A stretch of 64,000 nt of DNA, taken from Syncephalis plumigaleata. Lineage: Eukaryota; Zoopagomycota; Zoopagomycetes; Zoopagales; Piptocephalidaceae. This document shows, piece after piece, positions 13,279 to 26,880 of this stretch (positions are counted from its first letter, which is position 1; each line of letters starts with the position of its first letter). The stretch is from assembly GCA_025201365.1 (NCBI GenBank), contig JAIXMF010000016.1, positions 1 through 64,000 on the forward strand, in the 5' to 3' direction. The notes below the pieces were generated by a model, which was not told where the DNA came from, ran no database searches, and was given only the letters and a program-made list of their open reading frames with translations. The translations under genes and the position numbers were made by a program.

Positions 13279-13802
13279 GACTAAGAGGCTGAAGCAAAGA
13301 AGTAAAGCGTAAGGATAAGATGACAAAAAAGGTTGCGAGACGAAAAGACGGGTCAAGGTGTGAAATGTAAGAAAGAGAGAGAAAGAGAGAAAGAGAGAAA
13401 GAAAGAGAGAGTAAGGAACAACAAGCGGTGTCCCAATGGAATGCCAAAGTTTGTATCTGTTAAAGTTAGACTGGAGATGATAGTAGGAAGACTTAATCTT
13501 TTATTTACTTTAACGTAAAATATACGACTATTTATATAAGTAACATGATGTGCGTTGCACATCTTATATCATTCAACATGTATAGTAGATCAAAGTCGTA
13601 TAATAGTTTCTCATATGTGAAAAGACGGGACGCAATAGTCGCTAACATTTACGATTTCCAACAGTATCAATTCTTCTGATTAGGGCATACAGTGCTTTTC
13701 CATCCAATTTGCGCAGTTAGCCATTGTTTTTACGAATAAATAATAGTTTACACTTACAAGTATTTTGGGGTGTAGATAGCGATAACTATCACGGATGAAT
13801 TG
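13279..13802. other. Intergenic region with GA-rich repeat
   Basis: No supported gene. It contains the upstream region of the LEA2-like gene, including a purine microsatellite at 13,371-13,411, and AT-rich sequence that is probably the 3' flank of the small leftward gene ending at 13,803. Confidence 0.5.
13371..13411. repeat. GAAAGA/GAGAGA purine microsatellite
   Basis: Forty bases of GA/GAAA repeat on the plus strand, which is a pyrimidine tract in the leader of the leftward LEA2-like gene. Apparent open frames across it are low-complexity. Confidence 0.85.
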
Positions 13803-14093
13803 TTATTTATTGTTTGGTTCCTCGATGTCCTTGTCCTCCTGCTCTTGAATGATTGGAAGCAACGGCACTTGGATGAAGTTGTGTTGGAACATCGGTTCCA
13901 CTACGAAGGCAGTTGGTGATTTGAATGAAATCCAGACGAGCAACCATAACCCGATTCCACAAACGATACTCGAATCCTTTAACTTGCATGTCCTCTTAAT
14001 CATTGTTTCGATGTGTGCATCTAATAGAATAATGATTAGTATACTGTAATAAATATCAAAGTGTAATGAGGTATACTTACCGTAAGGGATCAT
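13803..14093 (-). CDS. Small single-TM protein, possibly a mitochondrial inner-membrane subunit
   Basis: Two exons. Exon 1 is short: ATG at 14093 encodes MIPY and ends at a GTAAGT donor. The second exon continues DAHIETMIKRTCKLKDSSIV, then a membrane helix CGIGLWLLVWISF, then FQHNFIQVPLLPII and an acidic end KDIEEPNNK. The product is about 76 residues. A short basic start, one helix, then a PLL motif and an acidic tail loosely resemble small respiratory-complex subunits such as QCR10. That is a weak resemblance, not an identification. Confidence 0.45.
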   Translation of the reverse strand: MIPYGKYTSLHFDIYYSILIIILLDAHIETMIKRTCKLKDSSIVCGIGLWLLVWISFKSPTAFVVEPMFQHNFIQVPLLPIIQEQEDKDIEEPNNK

Positions 14094-14304
14094 GACAAGT
14101 AGTAGGACACTTTCTCATTGATAGTGTGGGAGCTATGGTTGCTCGATTTGCTCAAGCACAATGTGTAGGCGATATACAATAAGGTAGTGTGAGTAGAGTG
14201 TAATAGGGACGATTGAACTGGAAGATGAAGATAAGTTTATTCAATTCGTACAAAATAGGACCCATATTTATAGTGGATAATGTAATAGTATTCAATATTG
14301 AACT

Positions 14305-14639
14305 ATGGTGAGCGTTGAAGGACATGGCTGTAATACCAGCATAGACACCAATCTCATGATGCAGGAATGGTTGGGGGTAATAATGAGCAATAAGAGCGCA
14401 TTTCAGAAAGGATTACGTATACCTCTAGATACATTTAGTCAGTGGTGTTACCTTCAGATGCTCAAGAAAAAAAATCAGTGCAACAACGAGGATCAAACAC
14501 GAAAACAACTTATCCGTGATTGTTATCGCTTTGCATCCAAGATATGTAAGTTCTATCAACGTGCCTATTACTTATTATCATTAATTGTAACATATGCTAT
14601 CGCAATCATTAACATCTCCCTCAACTGCTAGGGCAATGA
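14305..14639 (+). CDS. Small helical protein, unrecognised
   Basis: ATG at 14305 opens a two-exon frame. It includes SAFQKGLRIPLDTFSQWCYL and, near the end, DCYRFASKI. A GTAAGT donor in the last stretch and a CTGCTAG acceptor at about 14,631 close the protein as KIWQ and a TGA at 14,637. The length is about 82 residues. The charged, helical composition looks like real protein rather than chance, but I recognise no family. Confidence 0.35.
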
Positions 14640-15184
14640 CAACTACTCAATAATAATAGCAATGCGATGATGATGTTAACTATTGTGTTAATCTATTTAT
14701 TAATAAATGCAAATGTTAAAGGATAAATGCGCAAATTGGATGGAAAAACACTGTACTTGCAATAAACTAAGATGTAACGTATCATCGTAAATTAGTAAAC
14801 AATAAAGTTCAATTAAAGAGAAACATTAATGCTGAAACAATTTAATTAATACGTAATTGATCAATTTAATTAATGGCTAATCATCCGGTAGTCATGGTTT
14901 ATATTAAATCATACATGATGGCATACGCGGGTCTGCTGTTACCTGGCTACCATGAAATGCATAAACTATACCTGAGCCCGTTGGAAAGAGAGGAGTTTAC
15001 TCATCATCATCATCATCATCGTTTGCATCGTCTGCATCATCTACATCAAGTCCTTGTGTCTGTTGTTTGTCTTTATCCCCTTTTCACGGCTTCTTACTCG
15101 ATAGTTGACTTGTCGAGAGTGTTGTTGGGTTTCTTTTATATTATAACGACGCAACATTACCTTTAACTTCTTCATTATCGCATC
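14640..15184. other. Intergenic region, no supported gene
   Basis: AT-rich sequence with several AATAAA-like sites. A CATCAT run at 15,001-15,020 would read as an acidic tail ending in a stop on the minus strand, but no upstream exons could be joined to it. The plus-strand open frame starting at 14,873 is mostly His/Leu low-complexity and is not accepted. Confidence 0.4.
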
Positions 15185-17995
15185 ATGCAAGCCTATCGAA
15201 AATGGCGAGATCGCTCGTTTCAAACAAGTGATGCCGGTGATGTGAACGTGCATAAGCACAAATCACAAATAGACGACGCGGACAACAAATCATCCATACC
15301 AACGAATGATGCGGCTGTACCAAGAAGTCAGCCTGATCATAGTTATGAATTGAAAATGGCATCGAACACCATGGATCACAAGTGGACCGAGTCATCGCCA
15401 CCTTCACCGATCATTGCCGTGGATATACTGGCCACCTCTTTGCTTAAATCCAACGAGTCACCATTCGTGGCCGTAAACGAATCGAATAGAAATCGGAGAC
15501 AAACAAGACAACAACAACAGCAACAGCAACAGCAGCAACAAGATACATTGCTAGTTGCATCATCAGATACATGTTGTCCACCCGATATATGCATCAAGAG
15601 TGAGGAGAGTAACAAAGTAGTATGTGTAACGGATAACGACAATATAACAGAGGATAGAATGGACGAGCTAGCCCACGACTTTACACATCAAATGAATGTT
15701 AACTCGTCAACACCAAAGAGTAGAAGACATAAAAGCCGTGCTCAGTTTTACGACAGTTCGAATACAAATATCTCCTCAAATAATAGCGCATTAAATTATG
15801 AACAACAAAACAAGAGGAGGTTGAGCGACAATCGTCCATTACAACCAATAGAGGAATGACAGATTATGCACACACACTAGGACCAGTGGATGCATACCAT
15901 TATCCAGTACTACCACCCCATCACCAGTTACCAGACAACAATGAGACACTAGATTCATCCTATTGCTTTACTAAGCAACAGCAACAGCAACAACAACAAA
16001 AGAAAGAAGAGAAGCGTAAATCAAAAAAGAGCAAGAAGAAGAAATCAAAGAAGCAGCGTGATAACAACACTAGCAAACAAGATAAAAAGTCACGTCACAA
16101 ATCTGATAAAAAATCGACACCTACTTCTAAAAAGGCTCTACTTTCACTGCCCGAGAAATATCGTCGTCCCGTACAAGGTCTGGAGCGTATCAAGCAGTCG
16201 AGAGGCAATGACGACGACGACACAAATGATCTCGGTACGAGTTATGGCAGTACCAAATTGAAAGGATTAAGCGTGGGTGCATCATTGAGTTACGATCAAA
16301 ATGGTGTACAATGCTGGTCGGAACAAGACTTGGAACGAGTGATGCAGAAACAAATGGCGCAGATACAAGCACAACGCGAAAAGGAGGCACAACGTCGACT
16401 ACGTAAACAAGCGGATGAGGCACGTCGTGAACAGTTACTGAATCAATGGAAGAGTATGGTAAATGATAAACTACAAGATGGACCATTAGCGACGAATACA
16501 ACGAATGCCATGAGATCGACAACACGTCATTATCATAATAGTAACAGTAATAGTAATAGTGGTAGTAGATACAGACAACATCACGTACTAGACATTCTGG
16601 TTATGCTTCTACGAGTGGTACTAGTAGAGTACATCCAACGTCATCACGTTCGCAGCCTAGTTCAAGTGCCACTCCACAACCAGGGATAAAAACTAATCGA
16701 CGTACACGACCGGTAATGCCTGTACCATTTCAGACATCAATATCAACACCATCGATGCCGATATCGACTAACTTTCGATCAGGCTATGGTCAAGGAGCAT
16801 CAACATCAGCTATCGCACGACGTTACAGTGGTAGTAATCATAGTGGTTATAGTACATGTGGTGGCGGTGGCGGTAATCGTATATATCGTTGGTTATCTGA
16901 ATCATTTGTTGGTGTGGCACCAAGTGATCAAACACCATCACCACCTGTATCGTTTCGTAGAATGTCGCTTACTCAATTGGCTAGTCGAGATGGTTGCAGT
17001 GCTAGAAGTGGTGATATTCCAGAGGAAACAAGTGCCATGCAATTCCCTTCTATGATGAGTGGATATCCAGCATCATCATCTCATCCTTATCATCAGCAGC
17101 AGTATCATCCAATGCAGCAACCTCATCGTCCTTCTATCATTCCAATGTGCTACCCTATAGTTATACTAATAATTATCACCAACAACAACCATTATTATAC
17201 ATGAATCAACCAGTTAATTATAATCAAGTACGACCGTATACACCTAATTCCTATTTCCCTTATACGGGCTATCCTATGTCACGTCTATCCACTTATTCAT
17301 CTATACATTCCTCACCTAGAGGATGGCCTATGTACGATAATCAGCCATTGAATAATTACAACACTATTCCATCAGGATTAGAAGGTGGTGCATCGAAATT
17401 AGTCGATTCAGACAGTGATGATAATGAACCATTAACAGCGAAACTATTACGGCCATTACCACCGACATTATCATCAGCATCATCACCTGCTATCGTTGCC
17501 CCTATGTTCAATTGTAAAAGCAATCATAGTGATGATGGTAGTGATATTATACTAAGACGAAAGCAAAAGAAGCATATATTACCAACGGTTGCACCGCCAC
17601 CATCATTGGCACCATCGCCCATTAGTCAACGTACTACTCGATTACATCAACAGCAATCTATGACATCATCATTTAGTTCATCAAATAATAGTGTCAATGA
17701 TAATGTGCATCAATATACGATCAACAATGTAGCTCGCTCGAATACGAACAAAGCAACTAGAAACAGTGACATGGATATGGAAGCAGATGCTGCTTGGAGT
17801 TCCATCGGTAATCCACCACCATGTGTCGATGGATGGCGTGGTGTAGTGACAATGACAAATGAACAACCTGTAGCTACATCTATGAATCAGCGAGGTAGAA
17901 TATCATCAAGAACCGTAAAGAATACAACATCCATCTACGCTGATTCCATCGATGATAGCGATAGTGATTCAATTTCTCTCTCTTCCTCTTTCTCT

Positions 17996-18028
<33 letters not shown>

Positions 18029-18047
18029 TTCCTCATTTTCATCTTAA
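15185..18047 (+). CDS. Large Ser/Asn/Gln-rich, basic low-complexity protein
   Basis: A chain of overlapping frames (15185-15859, 15856-16689, 16716-17204, from 17147) reads as one long, mainly disordered protein. The start gives MQAYRKWRDRSFQTSD. There are glutamine runs near 15,510 and 15,980, a KKSKKKKSKKQ block, and the most protein-like segment LPEKYRRPVQGLERIKQ followed by SYDQNGVQCWSEQDLERVMQ with a short charged coiled coil. Pro/Tyr/Ser-rich sequence follows, and a serine run at about 18,000-18,035 ends at TAA 18,045-18,047 in one frame (an alternative frame runs to 18,070 through phenylalanines). I recognise no domain. The overlaps at frame changes are probably sequence errors, though a short ATGA overlap at 15,856 could in principle be two genes. 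Confidence 0.55.
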
Positions 18048-18319
18048 TCTGCATTATTATAGATAGATAGATATATTATTATTATATGTAATCCATAGTT
18101 TATCTCTTTCATAATTTATAAACTTGCCATAGAATGTCATAATGTATTACAAATAATATTGAATCAATTATTAACATCATCAGCATACGTTTAACAATCG
18201 TAATAATATTTTAAAGACGCTAACTAATAAAGAGATTTATTTAAATATAAACGAATGCATAGTAATAATAATATTAATTCGATAATGGTGGTATACTGAA
18301 TAATGGAATCAAGTAATGC

Positions 18320-20008
18320 TTATGGTGTTTGACAATTGTAATTAGCAGCGGCTGTGCTCGTACCCTTAAAGAATGTCAAACCAGCTATTTGGAAGAATAT
18401 ATTAAAGTTCAACGACAATAGCTGTCCATTATCACAAGCATTGGACATGCCAACTAACGCAGGATCAGTGGCATTGCTCGCGTTATACTTGATCTCTACG
18501 GGCACTTTAATACCCGTAAATCCTCTACTGAGTCTTAGATTATTCAAGCTACCCGTACCAATCTTGCCATTACTAATGAGATGTGGATCAGTCACATCAA
18601 CTGTAACCGTTTTAAATGGCCAAGGTATAAAATTGGGATTCTCAACGCTCAACACGACCGACCAACTACCCTCCATGCCGGTAGTCTTGTCAATAGGTGT
18701 TTTACCAGGCATGTTAATCACCATTCCTTTAGTAGTGTTCACACTGCTAACCGAAGCGGTGGGTATACGTGGCCATGCAAAGAATAGAATAAGCGCTATG
18801 GCTATCAAGACAAAGAATGTAACTATAATACAGTATCTTTGGCGACAACCGCAACATCTGCGCTCTAGTTTGAATTTACCATAGGCAGGACCTGTAGGAT
18901 CTAGTATGGGGCCTACAGGTGCCGGTGCTACTACTGGTGGTCGACTAGTACTGCCACTAGCACTATATCCATGACCAGTAGCAATAGGTTGATTGCCATG
19001 CGCGTTAGTACGTGATGGACGAGAACCATCAGGGAAATCCCATACATCAGCAGCTGGTTTATCAGTTGGCTCTGATGGGTTATTAGCGTAGGGTGCATTT
19101 GATGAACCATTATAATAATTGTTATTATTATGATTGTTATGTGGTACCGAGTGCATTTCATAATTATCATGCTGATATTGTTGATGTAGATGTTGATGCT
19201 GATAATTAGCTGGTCCGCCATAGGCATTATGCTGTGATGAATAATCTAATTTAGGATTAGCATATCGTTCATCTTGATCCATTCCATATGCATTGGATGT
19301 CCATAGTATTGTTGATGTGTAGATGATGCTGCATACGTATTGTTATTGCTATTGTTATTATGTTGATATGGCTCATTATTGTCCGGATAGTTGTTATTAT
19401 AGACTGGATATGCTTCGGGAGCACGTATACTACCATGGCTGCTATTGTTGTTCGCATTAGCGTATGGTTGATGTGGTGCTGGCAATGGCACACGCGAATG
19501 ATCCATGTCCGATTGATTATTGCCATAGCTATTCGACAATGGCGAGACACCCGCTGCGTAGGAGGCCATTGGCGTACGATTACCATCTAGAATAGAGCTG
19601 GGTGTAGCCGATGCCATGTTGTTCACCGCATCTAAATGATGATTACGTGGATAGCTTTGCCATTCTAACATTAGAGGAATCCATTAGTACAATGTCTATT
19701 GAATCATTTCATTCTATCTATTTCATAGTTAAGAAAAATACCTTGATTATTGGCAGTATTGCCATTACCAGATGAGTGGGAATTCATGGAATGTGGCGCA
19801 GCCAATACCTCTCCTTTTCCTTTTCATTATCGTTGCGAATACCATAGGCTTGTTCGCTAGTACTGTCATCGCTGACGTTACTATTGTAGCGTCCATTCAT
19901 ACGACCATCAGCAGGTGCATTAAAGAGTTGTGCAGCTTGCGTGTCATGGTTTATATGAGAATCTTGCGACTGATATCGAGTATGGTAACCGCCTTGCTTG
20001 GAAGCCAT
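18320..20008 (-). CDS. LEA2-like single-pass membrane protein 2, Asn/His-rich cytosolic tail
   Basis: ATG at 20008 gives MASKQGGYHTRYQSQDS. Exon 2 (from about 19,671) encodes a long disordered Asn/His/Tyr/Pro region. After a frame change near 19,280 it continues to CCGCRQRYCIIVTFFVLIAI, a Cys-rich collar plus the membrane helix, then the extracytoplasmic LEA2-type domain with GSWSVVLSVENPNFIPWPFK, TVTVDVTDPHLISNGKIGTG and ending AAANYNCQTP. The NPN and PW residues after the first strands are typical of this fold. It shares its architecture with the protein at 12.7-13.3 kb but has a much longer cytosolic part. The likely location is the vacuole or plasma membrane (inference). Confidence 0.72.
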
Positions 20009-21283
20009 TATTTATTAATACTAAACGTATTCGAGACTCAATGCCGCTGAATGCTACGCAATTAGCAGAGGAATAGCCTATGGCGAGAAAGAAAGAAAGA
20101 AAGAAAGAAAGAAAAGGGCTATGGCAATAGGCTATATCGTCGTTTGATAGTGTTGTTGCTGTTGCTGTTGTTGCAATTAGTAGCGTATTCTAGATGCTTT
20201 ACCAACAACGTGTCAATAGATATAATAATAATAAGTGTAGTTCGAGGATTAGGAGTGATGATAGCGAGAAAGAAAAAGAAAGGACAATTAGCTATAAAGC
20301 AAAGTGAAAAATCTGGTAAGAATAAGCAACGTGCAAGTGCGTGTGTGTGCGAGCGAGTGCGTGTGCGAGTGTGCGTGTGGTTCTATTAAAAGAACCTGAG
20401 CAACTATCACACTAAGAGCAAGCCAAGAACAACGAACAACGAGCGACAACTGACTTTTAAGCCGTACTGGTTATTTAGAAACAAGTCAAGTGTAGGAGCA
20501 GCAACTGAGAATGAAGGAATGTTATAGGAAAAAGTAAAAAAATACTGTCGGAGAATGACAAAATGTTGTCGGAGAGAGAGGAACAGAATGCTATCAAAGG
20601 AAGATAGAACGTTACTGCAAATGGACGAGAAACAAAGTGAAACAAACTAGAAATCGTAACTCGGCTATCTTAACCTATAAAAGCAGGTAAATCATATAAT
20701 TAATATTACTGTGTGTATGTGTGTGGTGTGGTGTGCGTTAAACAAAGCAAAAGAAAAGCCTTTGAGAAAGAAGGAGAGGAGAAACAAGGAATGTAGACGT
20801 TGATATCCGAGTAGAATCGAAGGTGGTAAAGGAGAGGAAGAGAGAGAGAGAGAGATGCCAATACAAAGTAATGAAAAAATAGATCGTATTGAGTGAAGAA
20901 ATCATATGAGCATGAGTTACACATGTGGAATAATTGCCATTTAAGGATACCAGACTAGTACATTATCAGCAAGCAATGTTGTAATGAGTGTTGCGTTCAT
21001 TGACAATCGACGCTGCCAAGGATGAGAAACAGCATCAAAGGCCAGGCACACGTCTATGCGCGCATATCCATGTGTACATCACATACACATACATACATAT
21101 GTAGATATAAATGAACATGTATAAAAATGAATCTAGTCAATGAAGATTAGTAGCAAACTGTTTTATATATTGCTTGGATAACTAATGATGGCACACACAG
21201 TGATTTGTTTACAACTGACGTAGAACAAAGAAAAAGGTACGACGTGTTCTCATGATAGTGTAAGCATTACTTCTGTATTGCTA
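20009..21283. other. Intergenic region with microsatellites
   Basis: No supported gene. Contents include a GAAA repeat at 20,085-20,114, GTGT-rich and GTGCGA-rich tracts near 20,335-20,380 and 20,710-20,735, and a GA run near 20,838-20,855. It holds the upstream region of the LEA2-like gene and the 3' flank of the universal stress protein gene. Confidence 0.5.
20085..20114. repeat. GAAA tetranucleotide microsatellite
   Basis: Seven or so GAAA units just upstream of the leftward LEA2-like gene. Confidence 0.9.
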
Positions 21284-22375
21284 TTATTCTTGTAATAGTG
21301 GTTGTGGCTGAGATTGTGGTTGAGATTGAGATTGGCTGGTTGGCTTAACCACAAGTACTGGACATTCAGCATTATTGACGACATACTCGCTAACACTACC
21401 TATAAGCACACTACATTTGAAATAAAACGTTAGCATACTAGTATCATCTCTCGTTCTCGCTTCATATATCATTTACCGTTTAAGAGTGGATAGACCACGA
21501 GAACCCAAGACAATCAGCGATGCATTGGTGTCTTTAGCGGTGTCGCAGATGGTACTCTTCGGATCAGTATTGCGAATGATTACACGTTGCACGGTAATCT
21601 ATAGGTATACATACAATAAAGAAGTTACAGCAGGAGAAATAATACACTGAGAGACAAGTGCGAGTGTGCCACTTACACTATTATTCGCTAGGGAATGGGA
21701 CAGTTCACGTAGAATCTCTTCAGCCCGTTCGCCTGCCTAAAATGTTATTCGTATCGGCCGATGTAGGCGATTTAGTAATGATTAGCGTTTCATATGATTA
21801 CTCATTAATGGAGGAAGAAGATCAATTGGCAGACAAGATTGAATTATGTGCAACTTACCGTTTTAAGAAAGGCTTTTTGTTCTTGTTCACCATACGACTC
21901 TAATGGAATGATCAAATAATCGTATTGCTATAGTTAGTAATTCTACCAGTTGCTCTATTCTTATCATCATCATCATCGTCATCATTCATCATTCCATGCT
22001 AATTAGCTATGTTTAGAATAGTTCAATTTGCATCAAGATAGAATACACGACACAGCTGTCGCCATCCCACCTCCAACCTAGCCCAATGTACTATCAATCT
22101 CACCAAGCGTAACGGATTTCAATAGAAATGAGTCTAGAAATCCGGCTCCATCGTCCTGTACGACCGATAATAGAACAAGGTGATCCTTGCCTGGCCGGAG
22201 AATATATTTCTCCATCCTACGACATGCATTCGTTAGCGACAACTACTAGGAAATAGTCAGCCTGATCGTGCCGTGCTATCTACCATTCGAATGCTTCTCG
22301 TGCATTAGATGAATTGTCGAAGGCCATCAAGACCACGCGTCGCTCCTCGAGAGGCACTTCCATCAAGGCGGACAT
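21284..22375 (-). CDS. Universal stress protein (USP) domain protein
   Basis: Six or so short exons on the minus strand. The start at 22375 gives MSALMEVPLEERRVV, then AFDNSSNAREAFEW, a Rossmann-like first strand. Next come KDHLVLLSVVQDDGAGFLDS, YDYLIIPLESYGEQKAFLKT, AGERAEEILRELSHSL and ITVQRVIIRNTDP. The nucleotide-binding signature is GSRGLSTLKR ... LIGSVSEYVV ... CPVLVVKP, the G-x2-G-x9-G-S type of ATP-binding USPs. A Gln/Ser/Pro tail ends at 21284. The role is presumably stress tolerance in the cytosol; no partner is evident. It is transcribed divergently from the dioxygenase gene at 23.5 kb. Confidence 0.85.
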
Positions 22376-23510
22376 GTTTAACGATGATAATGTAAAATCG
22401 CTTGGCAAACAGGTGGAAAGAAATGAAGAAGAATGAATAAAAAAACTAGAAGTTGGATGTTGTCAACGTCAAAAAGGAATATGAGACACTGTCAAACAAA
22501 TGAATTGTACGAGAAACCATCAGGCTATTTGTAGTGTTTTGCGAGTGTTCTACGAACTAGACTAGCTACGTCATTACTGACATTTACGTTTCACTCGGAG
22601 TTTCACGGAATAAAGCAGTGTGCCGAATCTTTCCGATTTACCATTTTAAGCGATTGTCAATGCATGGAATTGTCAATGCATATTAGCATTGCATACTAGC
22701 ATTGCATGTTAAGGTAGGGTCATTATGCCAGCATAATAACTGATCATGCTCAGCTGACCTCGTAAATGTCACGAGTACTAATTGAGGTTAATTGCTCAAG
22801 TTGTATTACCAGAATTGCAGATAGGAAGTAGATGCGCACCTGCCAATCATTGTAACCAAAAAGTTGCTACAGCCTATACCGTATCTTGGATGTTTAATGA
22901 ATGGTCACACATGTGCGCGCTTATTTAAGCGTATACAATGTTAAGCTGCACATATCAACTAGCAGCCTACATACTATCGTAGCAATAATGCATACGGCTA
23001 ATTGTAACGATATGCTTAGCATTCTATAAATAGTCACAGTCAAGGCTTAATACTATGATAATGATGATAATGATGATAATGTTGATGGCAATGGTACCGG
23101 TTAAACCTTCTAAACGTGTAAAGTCTTGACGATACATTTTGATTTGCAAGTAGGTTGGCATAAGCATCGTGTGTTACACCGCTTTATGCATTTACCCATC
23201 TTCTAAGCCCTTCTTTCTGTTCTACATCTTTGTAACTATGCTAAGCAAGAGATATCGTACACACATGACCGTATCATTTTATATTTAATCCTCGATAAGT
23301 GCTCTCCTTTTTTCCTTGTTAAGATCATAATCAAACGCAGCCGATACTTTACCTAAATCATACGCACACACACACACCTTCATAAGCGCTAATACTCGTT
23401 GGTAATTATTTTCATATAATAAGCAAAGCGAGACTATTAGTTCAATTGTAAATCTACACTATTTCCATACTCAGCTAGTACAGCAACAACGACGATCTAC
23501 TTGGTTCAAC
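22376..23510. other. Divergent promoter region
   Basis: 1.1 kb between the universal stress protein gene (leftward) and the 4-hydroxyphenylpyruvate dioxygenase gene (rightward). I see no ORF worth calling. Local short repeats include TGTCAATGCAT-type copies near 22,660-22,710 and a GATAATGAT repeat near 23,055-23,080. Confidence 0.5.
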
Positions 23511-24735
23511 ATGACTGTCGCTTTCACTGAGGGTAACGAGACCGGTGGCGATCGATTCCTTAGCTTTGACCATATCACCTTCTGGGTCGGTAATGCGAAA
23601 CAGGCAGCCTCGTACTACACCACTCGATTTGGATTCAAGCAAGCGGCCTATCGCAGTCTTGAGACTGGACATCGCAATGTTTGCTCGTACGTCGTTAAAC
23701 AGAATGACATTACCTTTGTATTCCAGGCGCCGTTAACGCCCAATAAAAAGGATATGGTCGAGCATCATGCCATACACGGTGACGGTGTTAAAGATGTGGC
23801 ATTCACCGTAGAGGATGCTCGAGCAGCTTGGACGGTAAGTACACAGTAATGCTTAAACTAATTAGTAATCGCTAATGTTGTTAATGATGATGCATTCCTA
23901 TTCCTATTAGTATGCGGTAAATCGTGGAGCCAAATCAATTCGTGAGCCTTGGACCGAGACCGATGCCGATGGCACTGTCGTGATGGCCACCATTGCAGCA
24001 TTTGGCGATGTCGAGCATACGTTTGTCGAGCGCAAGAATTATCACGGCATCTTCCTGCCCAATTATTCCACTCCTCGTTATAATGATCGATTGGAGAGTA
24101 CGTTGCCGCCGGTACGTCTACTAACTATCGATCATGTGGTTGGTAGTCAACCCGAGGGAGAACTGGAGCCGGTATGCGACTTTTACGAGAAAACGCTTGG
24201 TTTCCATCGATTCTGGTCGGTGGACGATACGCAATTCGACCCGCAGTATAGTTCGATGCGATCAACTGTCATGGCATCATACGATGAGAAGGTCAAGATG
24301 ACCATCAATGAACCGGCTCAAGGCAAAAAGCGTAGTCAAATCCAAGAGTACGTCGATTATTATGGCGGTTCTGGTGCTCAGCATATTGCTCTAGTGACCG
24401 ACAATATCGTAGATGATATATCGGCGATGCGTGATCGTGGTGCCGAATTCCTAGCTATACCCGACACCTATTATGATAACCTGCGTTATCGCTTGAAATC
24501 ATCTAGTGTTAAGATTACCGAATCGATAGAGGAATTGCAACGACTGGGCATTCTCGTTGATTACGATGAGAACGGCTATCTATTGCAGTTGTTCACTATT
24601 CCTGTCGAGGATAGACCGACACTCTTCTTGGAGGTCATCCAACGACGCAATCATCAAGGATTCGGTGCAGGCAATTTCAGAGCACTGTTCGAAGCTGTTG
24701 AACGCGAACAGAATATTCGTGGTAATTTGGAGTGA
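23511..24735 (+). CDS. HPD: 4-hydroxyphenylpyruvate dioxygenase
   Basis: Fe(II)-dependent enzyme that turns 4-hydroxyphenylpyruvate into homogentisate in tyrosine breakdown. Two exons, with an intron at 23,835-23,910 in phase 0. The N-terminal vicinal-oxygen-chelate domain starts [20 protein letters not shown]. The C-terminal domain has all three metal ligands in context: His in LLTIDHVVG, His in GAQHIALVT and Glu in LFLEVIQR. The C-terminal gate helix region is [18 protein letters not shown], as in the family. Length (about 383 residues) is normal and the frame is intact. Confidence 0.96.
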
Positions 24736-25173
24736 TACACTATTTACCACTATTTACCACACATTGTCTAAATGTTTATAAATGACATTATCATCATATC
24801 ATAACAACAGCAGTATGCTTTCTAGTCCATGTTAACTTGTGTTTATTACTAATGTTCCTAATAATCAATTGACATTCTCGTAGAAATGATATCAAAGGAA
24901 AATCGCTTTATAGTAAAATCAATCAGGTGAAAAAGTAACTTGAGCTGATTTGGAAAAATGAATCACACTGATCTTGATTGAAAGAAAAAAAAAGAAGAAA
25001 GAAAAGCAAAGTAAAGAGCAAAGTATCGCGCCTTCTCTTTACGCTTTCCTTATTGTCTATCGAGTCTTATTGCGTCGTCGCTTCATACTTAGCGTAGCTG
25101 TTCCATTACAAGCAGCGTTGTCCTTGCACATTGTGTTCGTTTCTGCTTCTCCTTCCTCTTACATACTTTGATT
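24736..25173. other. Intergenic region between HPD and PRMT1
   Basis: 3' flank of the dioxygenase gene and promoter/leader of the methyltransferase gene. It contains a purine tract near 24,983-25,010 and a pyrimidine-rich stretch before the ATG at 25,174. No other gene is seen. Confidence 0.5.
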
Positions 25174-26640
<1,467 letters not shown>

Positions 26641-26880
26641 TATGCGTAAACTCGATAGCAAGTTATCTGTCTGTCTTTTTTCCCAAAATAAATCATTTAT
26701 AGATTTGTTGTTTGAGCTACAATAGAAGAAACATTTATTATAGTTAATAGATACCGCCATGTGTATATATGGAATGCTTAGATGCTAATATAATCAATAT
26801 ATGATGTAAAGAGAAAAGAAAGACTAGGCAATCCTTAATCGATGGATAGACTTTCTTTATGATCATCAATCGATGAACTA

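Noticed and set aside
14873-15166. Plus-strand ORF with a His run
   Set aside because: The His run is a CATCAT repeat; the frame has no conserved wording and lies before the more convincing start at 15,185.
14994-15180. Minus-strand acidic tail (DVDDADDANDDDDD) ending in a stop
   Set aside because: It looks like a protein C-terminus, but upstream sequence needs frame changes and no exons can be joined to it.
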